Shown here: one piece after another, positions 1-5,637 of the stretch | How positions within the stretch are numbered: position 1 is the stretch's first letter | How the letters are laid out: the number at the start of each line of letters is the position of its first letter | From: an uncultured Collinsella sp. | GTDB taxonomy: Bacteria; Actinomycetota; Coriobacteriia; Coriobacteriales; Coriobacteriaceae | DNA: 8,589 bases | Reading direction: 5' to 3' | Assembly (NCBI GenBank): GCA_902478935.1 | Contig: CABSMV010000084.1 | Span: 1-8,589, forward strand | Program-made: the position numbers and the translations under genes | The notes under the pieces: generated by a model | Told to the model about the DNA's origin: nothing | What the model saw: only the letters and a program-made list of their open reading frames with translations | Database searches by the model: none

Positions 1-54
1 GGCCGTGGCGGCCCGCGCTGCATGAGCATGCCCTTCTGGCGCGAGGACCTCTAA
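1..54 (+). CDS. arcA: Arginine deiminase, C-terminal end only (partial, runs off the window start)
   Basis: Only the last 17 codons and the TAA stop are present; they read GRGGPRCMSMPFWREDL. The stretch GxGxxRCMSMP is the conserved C-terminal active-site segment of arginine deiminase (EC 3.5.3.6), and the cysteine encoded at 19-21 is the expected catalytic nucleophile that forms the amidino-thioester with arginine. The enzyme hydrolyses arginine to citrulline and ammonia in the cytoplasm, the first step of the ADI pathway. The identification is supported by arcB lying 106 bases downstream on the same strand. The 5' part of the gene is outside the window, so length and promoter cannot be judged. 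Confidence 0.9.
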   Translation, partial: GRGGPRCMSMPFWREDL

Positions 55-66
55 GTCTTTCCGTTT

Positions 67-95
67 CCGGTGCGGTCCCCCTACAACCGCACCGG
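67..95 (+). terminator. Intercistronic stem-loop between arcA and arcB
   Basis: A perfect 10-bp GC-rich stem (67-76 pairing with 86-95, arm CCGGTGCGGT) closes a 9-base loop and is followed by only three T residues. It begins 12 bases after the arcA stop. It could be a weak or attenuating terminator, or an mRNA processing or stabilising hairpin that sets different ArcA and ArcB levels; the short T run argues against full termination. Two smaller inverted repeats follow before arcB: 100-104 with 110-114, and AATTAC at 121-126 with GTAATT at 131-136. Confidence 0.5.
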
Positions 96-160
96 TTTCG
101 CCCGTCAAACGGGCTACACTAATTACTTACGTAATTCATTTCTTCGAAAGGAAACGAACC

Positions 161-1156
161 ATGGGTGTTAACCTCTCCGGCCGTAGCTTCCTCAAGCTCC
201 TCGACCTCACCACCGAGGAGATCGAGTACCTGCTCAAGCTCTCCAAGAACTTCAAGGACATGAAGCGCGCTGGCGTTCCGCACCGCTATCTCGAGGGCAA
301 GAACATCGTTCTGCTTTTCCAGAAGACCTCCACTCGTACCCGTTGCGCCTTCGAGGTCGGCGGCATGGATCTGGGCATGGGCGTCACCTACCTCGATCCG
401 GGTTCGTCGCAGATGGGCAAGAAGGAGTCCATCGAGGACACCGCCCGCGTTCTCGGTCGCATGTATGACGGCATCGAGTTCCGCGGCTTTGCCCAGGACG
501 ACGTCGAGGAGCTCGCTGCTAAGTCCGGCGTGCCCGTGTGGAACGGCCTGACCACTGAGTGGCATCCCACCCAGATGCTCGCCGACATCCTGACCGTCCA
601 GGAGAACTTCAACTACGACATCAAGGGCAAGACCCTCGTCTTCATGGGCGACTGCAAGAACAACGTTGCTCGCTCCCTCATGGTTGTCTGCTCCAAGCTC
701 GGCATGAACTTCGTGGCCTGCGGCCCCGAGGAGTGCATGCCCGCCGACGACGTCATCGAGGCCTGCAAGCCCATCGCCGAGGCCAACGGCTGCACCATCA
801 AGCTGACCACCGACGTCAAGGACGGCGTCACCGGTGCCGACGTTATCTACACCGACGTGTGGGTCTCCATGGGCGAGCCTGACGAGGTCTGGGCCGAGCG
901 CATCGCTCAGCTCACCCCGTATCGTGTCACCTCCGAGGTCATGGCTATGGCCAACCCGGGTGCCATCTTCCTGCACTGCCTGCCCAGCTTCCACGACACC
1001 AACACCACCATTGGCGCCGAGAAGTGCGAGCAGTTCGGCATCACCGAGCAGGAGGTCACCGACGAGGTCTTCGAGAGCCCCGCTTCCAAGGTCTTCGACG
1101 AGGCCGAGAACCGCATGCACACCATCAAGGCCGTCATGTACGCCACGCTCAAGTAA
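161..1156 (+). CDS. arcB: Ornithine carbamoyltransferase, catabolic (ADI pathway)
   Basis: The 331-residue product has the usual length of the family (EC 2.1.3.3). The carbamoyl-phosphate-binding STRTR motif is at residues 57-61, HPTQ at 135-138, the ornithine-loop signature DxWxSMGE at 232-239 and HCLP at 272-275 with the reactive cysteine C273. The ENRMHTIKAVM segment near 316-326 is also typical. In the ADI pathway the cytoplasmic enzyme runs phosphorolytically, turning citrulline and phosphate into ornithine and carbamoyl phosphate. The ATG at 161 is preceded by a good ribosome site (AAAGGA, 147-152). It lies between arcA and an arcD-like transporter, which favours the catabolic over the biosynthetic (argF) role; sequence alone does not separate the two strictly. 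Codon use is strongly biased (AAG, GAG, CTC, ACC), as in highly expressed genes. Confidence 0.95.
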   Translation: MGVNLSGRSFLKLLDLTTEEIEYLLKLSKNFKDMKRAGVPHRYLEGKNIVLLFQKTSTRTRCAFEVGGMDLGMGVTYLDPGSSQMGKKESIEDTARVLGRMYDGIEFRGFAQDDVEELAAKSGVPVWNGLTTEWHPTQMLADILTVQENFNYDIKGKTLVFMGDCKNNVARSLMVVCSKLGMNFVACGPEECMPADDVIEACKPIAEANGCTIKLTTDVKDGVTGADVIYTDVWVSMGEPDEVWAERIAQLTPYRVTSEVMAMANPGAIFLHCLPSFHDTNTTIGAEKCEQFGITEQEVTDEVFESPASKVFDEAENRMHTIKAVMYATLK

Positions 1157-1171
1157 GTGCATCTAGCATCT

Positions 1172-1208
1172 CGCTCGGGGTGTATTGTTGAACACCCCGA
1201 GCGGCTTT
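1172..1208 (+). terminator. Terminator-like hairpin after arcB
   Basis: A perfect 12-bp stem (1172-1183 with 1192-1203) encloses an 8-base loop 15 bases after the arcB stop and is followed by GCTTTAT. The stem is strong but the T run is short, so partial read-through into the arcD-like gene is plausible. No convincing promoter is visible between this hairpin and 1303. Confidence 0.6.
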
Positions 1209-1219
1209 ATCTGGTAAAA

Positions 1220-1270
1220 ATCTCGCATCGAGCGGCAGGCACGGCACGGAAGAGCCGCTTCGGGCGAGAT
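1220..1270 (+). other. Two-tier stem-loop in the leader of the arcD-like gene
   Basis: ATCTCGC at 1220-1226 is the exact reverse complement of 1264-1270. Inside it AGCGGC at 1231-1236 pairs with GCCGCT at 1254-1259, leaving a four-by-four internal loop and a 17-base apical loop. The structure ends 17 bases before the ribosome site of the transporter gene. It may influence mRNA stability or translation; no known riboswitch class is recognised. Confidence 0.35.
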
Positions 1271-1302
1271 CAGTAAATGATTTATGAAGGGGGATGAGAA
1301 CT

Positions 1303-2781
1303 ATGACTGAGACCGCTAAGAAAAAGCGCGGTATGCCTTCATCGTTCACCATTCTTCTTGCTCTGCTGGCAATTGTTGCAGTAGTTACCGTTATCGTCTC
1401 CGGCACGTCCGGCGGCGCGGTTACTGCCGCCCGTCTGAGCGATTTCTGCACCGCCCCGATTAAGGGCTTCGCTGACGCTCTGCCCGTCTGCCTCTTCGTT
1501 ATGATCCTGGGCGGCTTCCTCGGCATGATGACCGAGACCGGCGCCCTGGACAACGGCATTGCCGTTCTGGTGCAGAAGCTTAAGGGCAACGAGATCATGC
1601 TCATTCCCGTGCTGATGCTCATCTTCTCCCTCGGTGGTACCACCTATGGTATGTGCGAGGAGACCGTTCCCTTCTACGCCCTGCTTGCCGCTACCATGAT
1701 GGCCGCTGGCTTCGACCCGATGGTCGGCGCCGCTACCGTCCTGCTCGGCGCTGGCTGCGGCTGCCTGGGCTCCACGGTTAACCCGTTCGCCGTCGGCGCT
1801 GCCGTCGACGCTCTGACCGGCGTTGGCATTGAGGTCAACCAGTCCATCATCATCGGCCTCGGTGCCGTCCTGTGGATTGTTACCACTGCCATGTCCATCT
1901 TCTTCGTCATGAGCTATGCCAAGAAGGTCAAGGCTGACAAGGGTTCCACCATCCTGTCGATGCAGGAGCTCAAGGACGCCGAAGAGGCTCACGGCAAGGC
2001 TGCTTCCGAGGTTCACAATGAGGTCAAGCTCACCGGTCGTCAGAAGGGTGTTCTGATCGCCTTTGCCTTCACCTTCGTCGTTATGATCGTCGGCTTCATT
2101 CCGCTGGCCGACCTCAACGAGGGCGTCGCCAACTTCTTCGACGCTGGCGCTGTCTACGACGCCGACGGTAACGCCGTCGTCCAGGGCTGGTCTGCCCTGA
2201 TCACCGGCCTGCCCATTGGCCAGTGGTACTTCGACGAGGCTTCCACCTGGTTCTTCCTCATGGCCGTCCTGATCGGTATCATCGGTGGCCTGTCCGAGAA
2301 GCAGATCGTTAACACCTTCATCACCGGCGCTGCCGACATGATGTCCGTTGTTCTCGTCATCGCCCTCGCCCGTGGTATCTCCGTCCTCATGGCTAACACC
2401 GGCCTCGACGTCTACGTCCTCGACGCTGCCGCCAATGCTCTGGCTGGCCTGTCCGGCGTGATCTTCGCTCCCATGAGCTTCCTGGTCTACTTCGGCCTGT
2501 CCTTCCTGATCCCCTCGACCTCTGGTATGGCTACCGTCTCCATGCCTATCATGGGACCGCTGGCTGTTAAGCTCGGCTTCTCGCCCGAGGTCATGGTCAT
2601 GATCTTCTCCTCTGCCATCGGCGTTGTGAACCTGTTCACCCCGACCTCCGGCGCCATCATGGGCGGTCTCGCCCTGGCCAAGATCGAGTGGACGACCTGG
2701 CTCAAGTTTGCCCTTAAGCTCATCGTCGCTCTCTCCGTCGTCTGCGCCATCATCCTGACCGTCGCTTGCGTGATGCTCTAA
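1303..2781 (+). CDS. arcD: YfcC/DcuC-family membrane transporter, probable arginine/ornithine antiporter
   Basis: The 492-residue product is an integral membrane protein. It opens with a lysine-rich start and the family-typical segment KKKRGMPSSFTILLALLAI, then has about a dozen hydrophobic segments split by a charged cytoplasmic loop near residues 205-248. Conserved family blocks include GGTTYGMCEE (111-120), FLIPSTSGMA (401-410) and NLFTPTSG (443-450). This is the YfcC / C4-dicarboxylate anaerobic carrier superfamily (PF03606). Members inside ADI operons are generally taken as arginine/ornithine exchangers; the substrate here is inferred from position after arcA-arcB. The start at 1303 is chosen because AAGGGGG (1287-1293) is correctly spaced for it, whereas the in-frame ATG at 1294 touches that ribosome site. 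It could instead carry a related amino acid or peptide. Confidence 0.82.
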   Translation: MTETAKKKRGMPSSFTILLALLAIVAVVTVIVSGTSGGAVTAARLSDFCTAPIKGFADALPVCLFVMILGGFLGMMTETGALDNGIAVLVQKLKGNEIMLIPVLMLIFSLGGTTYGMCEETVPFYALLAATMMAAGFDPMVGAATVLLGAGCGCLGSTVNPFAVGAAVDALTGVGIEVNQSIIIGLGAVLWIVTTAMSIFFVMSYAKKVKADKGSTILSMQELKDAEEAHGKAASEVHNEVKLTGRQKGVLIAFAFTFVVMIVGFIPLADLNEGVANFFDAGAVYDADGNAVVQGWSALITGLPIGQWYFDEASTWFFLMAVLIGIIGGLSEKQIVNTFITGAADMMSVVLVIALARGISVLMANTGLDVYVLDAAANALAGLSGVIFAPMSFLVYFGLSFLIPSTSGMATVSMPIMGPLAVKLGFSPEVMVMIFSSAIGVVNLFTPTSGAIMGGLALAKIEWTTWLKFALKLIVALSVVCAIILTVACVML

Positions 2782-2794
2782 GTACCCAACGGGT

Positions 2795-2867
2795 ACCCCA
2801 CGGAAACCTTGACGATCCTGTAAAGGATCACCTGGTCATCGTCTGTCCGGTGGGGTCAACCCACCGG
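2795..2867 (+). other. Possible alternating RNA structure downstream of the arcD-like gene
   Basis: The segment 2847-2854 (CCGGTGGG) pairs perfectly with 2860-2867 (CCCACCGG) across a 5-base loop. The same left arm, extended to 2856, can also pair with 2795-2803 (ACCCCACGG) through nine pairs and one bulged G. The two pairings exclude each other. In the second form the enclosed part can fold again through GACGAT at 2811-2816 with ATCGTC at 2838-2843, or GATCC at 2814-2818 with GGATC at 2825-2829. This resembles attenuator or riboswitch logic, but no known class is recognised and the following gene is over 500 bases away. Confidence 0.35.
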
Positions 2868-2883
2868 TAGACTCCTACCTTTA

Positions 2884-2920
2884 GCCCCCTCCCGTTCCGT
2901 GCGCGGGAGGGGGCGCACTT
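2884..2920 (+). terminator. GC-rich terminator-like hairpin after the arc cluster
   Basis: A perfect 11-bp stem made of GCCCCCTCCCG (2884-2894) and its complement at 2904-2914 closes a 9-base loop and is followed by GCACTT. The stem is very strong but the T run is poor. It is the best candidate for ending the arc transcript, about 100 bases after the last stop codon. Confidence 0.6.
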
Positions 2921-2922
2921 AT

Positions 2923-2949
2923 GTTGCGCGGTTCTACGAACCGCGCAAC
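2923..2949 (+). repeat. 27-base perfect palindrome with 3-base loop
   Basis: GTTGCGCGGTTC at 2923-2934 is exactly complementary to 2938-2949 with the loop TAC between. It directly follows the terminator-like hairpin and has no T run, so it is not an obvious terminator. It could be part of a structured RNA, a protein-binding palindrome or a fragment of a dispersed repeat. Confidence 0.5.
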
Positions 2950-2969
2950 CAGTCGACGCTGTGCGCCGC

Positions 2970-3055
2970 CCAGGACGACAATTTGTCATTCAAAAGGCAA
3001 GGCATGACCAGAAGGTCTATGCCTTGCCTTTTTCATGCCAACTTGTACGTCCTGG
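2970..3055. repeat. 86-base imperfect palindrome (MITE-like or RNA hairpin, bidirectional terminator core)
   Basis: The outer arms CCAGGACGACAA (2970-2981) and 3043-3055 pair over 12 bp with one bulged A. A middle stretch (2982-2991 against 3033-3042) matches at 6 of 10 positions. The inner arm AAAAGGCAAGGCAT (2992-3005) is perfectly complementary to 3019-3032. The apex GACC-AGAA-GGTC (3006-3017) can pair again. The inner part, with A residues before and five T residues after, has the form of a bidirectional intrinsic terminator. The extra outer arms go beyond what a terminator needs, which suggests a small repeat element. No flanking target duplication is evident. Confidence 0.6.
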
Positions 3056-3210
3056 ACGTCGCTCGCTGACTTATGCTCAACCTGCGACGTTCCCCTTAAT
3101 TTGTGCAGGGGGCTGCTTGTTCGCTCTGGTACCCGTTCGCTGTCCGTTCTCTGCCCGCGACGTTTCTGTTGTTGGTGCAAAGGGGTCAGGTTACTTCGCG
3201 CCAAAAGGGG

Positions 3211-3279
3211 AAGTTGCGGTGGAATAGTTCCTGTTTGGCCGTCATGAGGGGTTAAACAGAAATTATTCCACCGCAACTT
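3211..3279 (+). repeat. 69-base near-perfect hairpin
   Basis: The outer 16 bp (AAGTTGCGGTGGAATA at 3211-3226 against 3264-3279) are perfect. Pairing continues inward to 3240/3250, giving a stem of about 30 bp with one mismatch (C3230 opposite A3260) and three G-U pairs, and a 9-base loop. No T run follows, so it is not a standard terminator. It lies 63 bases upstream of the -10 box of the DUF1846 gene. A dispersed intergenic repeat or a structured RNA are the likeliest explanations. Confidence 0.65.
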
Positions 3280-3341
3280 ATCGGTGGCGTGTTTGGTTGG
3301 TGCCTGTTGATGGTCTGGGTATCGGGGAGGGCGGGCTCCGT

Positions 3342-3347
3342 TATAAT
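3342..3347 (+). promoter_or_regulatory. -10 box (TATAAT) for the DUF1846 gene
   Basis: A perfect TATAAT lies 40 bases upstream of the chosen start codon. No good -35 hexamer is present at the normal distance (3319-3324 reads GTATCG), so it would be a weak or activator-dependent promoter. Transcription would begin near 3354. Confidence 0.55.
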
Positions 3348-3386
3348 CGCCTAGGACATTAAATGGAAACGGGACGGGAGCCACAC

Positions 3387-4868
3387 ATGCGCCAGGGTTT
3401 CGACAATGCGAAGTACATCGAGCTGCAGGCTGCTCACATTAAGGAGCGCATCTCGCAGTTTGGTGGCAAGCTCTATTTGGAGTTTGGCGGCAAGCTGTTT
3501 GACGACTATCATGCGAGTCGCGTGCTGCCGGGTTTTGAGCCGGACAGCAAGTTCCGCATGCTCAAGAGCATTGCCGACGACGTCGAGGTCATCATCGCAA
3601 TCAATGCAAACCATATCGAGAAGAACAAGGCCCGTGGCGACCTGGGCATTACCTATGACGAGGACGTCTTGCGCCTGGTCGACCTGTTCCGCGGCAACGG
3701 TTTTGCTGTCGCGGCCGTGGTTATCACGCAGTATGCCGGTCAGCCCGCTGCCGACGTCTTCCGCAATCGTCTGAATGCACTCGGCATTCCCGCCAAGCTG
3801 CACTATCCCATTGAGGGCTATCCGCACGACGTCGATCTGATCGTTTCTGACGAAGGCTACGGCAAGAACGAGTTCGTCGAGACCACGCGTCCGCTCGTTG
3901 TCGTGACGGCGCCCGGCCCTGGCTCGGGCAAGCTCGCCACCTGCCTCTCACAGCTGTATCACGAGCATAAGCACGGCACCGCCGCCGGTTATGCCAAGTT
4001 TGAGACCTTCCCGGTCTGGAATCTTCCCCTGACGCATCCGGTCAATATTGCCTACGAGGCCGCCACGGCGGACCTCGACGATGCCAACATCATCGATTCC
4101 TTTCACCTTGAGGCCTACAACAAGACCACGGTCAACTACAACCGCGACGTCGAGGCCTTCCCGGTGGTCCGTGCCCTGATGGAAAAGATCCTAGGCAAGA
4201 GCCCCTACCAGAGTCCCACGGACATGGGCGTCAATATGGTCGGCTTTGCCATCACCGATGACGATGCCTGCCGCGACGCTTCCAAGATGGAGATCGTCCG
4301 CCGCTACTTTACCGCGGTCGAAAATGTGCGCCGTACCGGCGTGGGCGATGAGCAAGTCGACCGTCTCAAGATTATTATGAAGAAGGCCGGCATCGATAAG
4401 AACTACTCACCGGCGCGCTCGGCGGCCTTAACCAGGGAGCAACTGACGGGTGGTCCCGTGGGCGCCATGGTCATGCCGGACGGTTCCGTGGTGACCGGTA
4501 AGACCTCCACGCGCCTGGGCGCCGCAAGTTCGCTCATTATGAACGCTCTCAAGCATGTTTCGGGCGTCGACCTTGAGCTTGAAGTCATCAGCGACGAGGC
4601 GATCGAGCCCATCAGCAAGCTCAAGACGCATTTCCTGGGCAGCAAAAACCCGCGCCTTCACACCGACGAGACGCTTATGGCGCTGTCGATCACCTCGGCT
4701 ACGAGCGAGACGGCCGCTCGTGTCCTTTCGGGCCTGGAGCAGCTGCGCGGTTGCGATGCCTTCTTTAGCGTGATTATCTCGCCGACGGACGAGACGGTGT
4801 TGCGTAAACTGGGCATCAACGTGTGCTGCGAGCCCAAGTTTGAGCGTCGTGGTTTCTTCCATCGCTAA
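3387..4868 (+). CDS. DUF1846 domain-containing protein
   Basis: The 493-residue product matches the DUF1846 family (PF08903) from end to end and has the usual length of about 500 residues. Recognisable family segments are QFGGKLYLEFGGKLFDDYHASRVLPGF in shortened form around residues 24-50, ARGDLGI (82-88), ITQYAGQPAADVFRN (113-127), the glycine-rich APGPGSGKLATC (175-186), YAKFETFPVWNLP (202-214), EAATADLDD (224-232), SPTDMGVNMVGFAI (276-289) and LGSKNPRLH (417-425). The GPGSGK stretch looks like a nucleotide-binding loop, but its role is unproven and the family's reaction is unknown to me. No signal peptide or membrane segment is seen, so it is probably cytoplasmic. The start at 3387 follows GGGACGGGAG (3371-3380) and aligns with the usual N-terminus; an in-frame ATG at 3363 would lie only about 9 bases from the predicted transcript start. 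It appears to be a single-gene transcription unit. Confidence 0.9.
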   Translation: MRQGFDNAKYIELQAAHIKERISQFGGKLYLEFGGKLFDDYHASRVLPGFEPDSKFRMLKSIADDVEVIIAINANHIEKNKARGDLGITYDEDVLRLVDLFRGNGFAVAAVVITQYAGQPAADVFRNRLNALGIPAKLHYPIEGYPHDVDLIVSDEGYGKNEFVETTRPLVVVTAPGPGSGKLATCLSQLYHEHKHGTAAGYAKFETFPVWNLPLTHPVNIAYEAATADLDDANIIDSFHLEAYNKTTVNYNRDVEAFPVVRALMEKILGKSPYQSPTDMGVNMVGFAITDDDACRDASKMEIVRRYFTAVENVRRTGVGDEQVDRLKIIMKKAGIDKNYSPARSAALTREQLTGGPVGAMVMPDGSVVTGKTSTRLGAASSLIMNALKHVSGVDLELEVISDEAIEPISKLKTHFLGSKNPRLHTDETLMALSITSATSETAARVLSGLEQLRGCDAFFSVIISPTDETVLRKLGINVCCEPKFERRGFFHR

Positions 4869-4902
4869 GTTTGAAGTACCGCGGTAATTGCATCGCCTTT
4901 TG

Positions 4903-4935
4903 GCCGTATCGGGTTAGCGCCCGGTACGGCTTTTT
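4903..4935 (+). terminator. Intrinsic terminator of the DUF1846 gene
   Basis: An 11-bp stem with one G-U pair (4903-4913 with 4920-4930) and a 6-base loop is followed by TTTTT. It begins 34 bases after the stop codon and is a textbook Rho-independent terminator. Confidence 0.9.
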
Positions 4936-5001
4936 GATCAATAAAGCGTCTATTTCGGCGAAAAATAGCCGTTTACCTGCCTAAAAACAATTTGGGCGGT
5001 A

Positions 5002-5007
5002 TACAAT
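5002..5007 (+). promoter_or_regulatory. Candidate -10 box (TACAAT) for the winged-helix gene
   Basis: TACAAT within the AT-rich stretch TATACAATAAT (5000-5010) is the only -10-like sequence between the preceding terminator and the next gene. No clear -35 box is visible at 16-18 bases. The pyrG leader has a similar TACAAT, which may be the local promoter style. Confidence 0.35.
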
Positions 5008-5041
5008 AATCGTAACTGTTTCATCCTTAGCGGGATGCCGC

Positions 5042-5113
5042 ATGATGGATATTACCTGCCATCGTGAGGTGTGTCGGTCGTGCACGGCGCGCTGGATGCT
5101 CGTGCTCGGTTAG
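5042..5113 (+). CDS. Possible 23-codon cysteine-rich leader ORF (doubtful)
   Basis: From the ATG at 5042 a short frame runs to TAG at 5111-5113 and would give a 23-residue peptide containing CHREVCRSC, with cysteines at residues 6, 11 and 14. Its stop codon overlaps the ribosome site (AGAGGAGG, 5112-5119) of the following gene, the arrangement expected of a translated leader coupled to the next start. A modest ribosome site, AGCGGGA (5029-5035), precedes it. A frame this short can arise by chance, and the role is unknown. Confidence 0.22.
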   Translation: MMDITCHREVCRSCTARWMLVLG

Positions 5114-5124
5114 AGGAGGCTGCC

Positions 5125-5460
5125 ATGGCGGGCAAGGGTCGTGCGAGTGTCAACGATATGAAGCGTGTCGAAGTGCTGGTGTTGATGGAGATTGCCCAGC
5201 AATCCGAAAGTGGCGGGACATATGGCTTCTCGCGCAAAACGCTTGCGGAGCACGTTGGGGTGTCTCCGTATCGAGCCCGCGCCGCAATTGAGCGCTTGGA
5301 TTCTGACGGTTTGATCGAGGTCGTTTCGCGTTATAGCGAGGATGGCGGCCAGCTTGCAAATGGTATTTGCCTTACCGAGCGTGGCGGGTGGTATCTGAAA
5401 GGCATCCGCGCGGGTATGCTCGTTCGGGATATGCTCAGGGACGAGCTTGCCGATCGGTAG
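5125..5460 (+). CDS. Small winged-helix DNA-binding protein, family not assigned
   Basis: The 111-residue product has one helix-turn-helix domain: helix near 14-26, the HTH at about 35-60 (FSRKTLAEHVGVSPYRARAA), then a probable wing at 65-86 ending in the ICLTERGGWYL segment that resembles the wing end of MarR- and PadR-like proteins. No ligand domain, cysteine cluster or membrane segment is present. It is probably a transcription regulator, but targets cannot be read from the sequence and I do not recognise a named family; an Rrf2-like fold is an alternative. The ATG at 5125 is chosen because AGAGGAGG (5112-5119) sits at ideal distance; a GTG at 5071 would extend the protein by 18 residues but has a poor ribosome site. 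It is flanked by terminators on both sides and so forms its own unit; regulation of pyrG by it is not implied. Confidence 0.75.
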   Translation: MAGKGRASVNDMKRVEVLVLMEIAQQSESGGTYGFSRKTLAEHVGVSPYRARAAIERLDSDGLIEVVSRYSEDGGQLANGICLTERGGWYLKGIRAGMLVRDMLRDELADR

Positions 5461-5484
5461 CGATCTGCCGCCTAAGTTGTTGCT

Positions 5485-5512
5485 ACGCCGCTCGGGTCCC
5501 GGGCGGCGTTTT
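5485..5512 (+). terminator. Intrinsic terminator of the winged-helix gene
   Basis: A stem of about 10 bp (5485-5494 with 5500-5509, arm starting ACGCCGC) with one G-U pair and a tight loop is followed by T residues (5509-5512, then GTTT). It starts 25 bases after the stop codon and separates this gene from pyrG. Confidence 0.85.
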
Positions 5513-5576
5513 GTTTCGAGATGGAGAAATGCAAGCACTTTGGTGAAAAATGGCGAACTGCTTCTTTCTCGAGTAT

Positions 5577-5619
5577 TACAATGAAGACCCGTAAGATGTG
5601 TATGGACAACTTCTACGGG
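5577..5619 (+). promoter_or_regulatory. Candidate pyrG promoter and leader hairpin
   Basis: TACAAT at 5577-5582 is a plausible -10 box with no clear -35. Just after it, CCCGTAAGA (5588-5596) can pair with TCTACGGG (5612-5619) over eight pairs with one bulged A. The hairpin ends 18 bases before the pyrG start. It has no T run and the predicted transcript start is not a GGGC-type sequence, so the Bacillus pyrG reiterative-transcription attenuator is not supported. Confidence 0.35.
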
Positions 5620-5637
5620 AAGCGCAGGTAATTCAAT

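Larger units (their letters stand above)
2782..3386 (+). other. Gene-poor, inverted-repeat-rich intergenic region
   Basis: No reading frame here looks like a protein: the open frames on both strands are short, lack ribosome sites, and overlap palindromes. Instead the region holds a chain of stem-loops: 2782-2796, 2814-2829, 2847-2867, 2884-2914, 2923-2949, then long palindromes at 2970-3055 and 3211-3279. Between the last two (3056-3210) I see only a small hairpin (3091-3096 with 3107-3112) and nothing coding. A -10 box for the next gene lies at 3342-3347. Confidence 0.7.

Noticed and set aside
119..1162. 347-codon minus-strand frame opposite arcB
   Set aside because: It mirrors arcB almost exactly and is rich in Leu, Gly, Asp and Val, as expected from reverse-reading biased codons. 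No ribosome site or family resemblance.
1271..1290. ArgR/ARG box upstream of the arcD-like gene (AAATGATTTATG)
   Set aside because: Only loosely similar to half of the ARG-box consensus; any AT-rich stretch could match this well.
2782..3280. CRISPR array or tandem repeat array in the hairpin-rich spacer
   Set aside because: The inverted repeats are all different in sequence and not separated by regular spacers, and no cas gene is present.
2961..3384. Short open frames of 70-132 codons on both strands in the arc-DUF1846 spacer
   Set aside because: They run through long palindromes, lack ribosome sites, and give Arg-, Pro- and Cys-rich translations with no recognisable domain.
5577..5637. pyrG attenuator of the Bacillus reiterative-transcription type
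   Set aside because: That mechanism needs a GGGC-type transcript start and a terminator with a T run in the leader; neither is present here.
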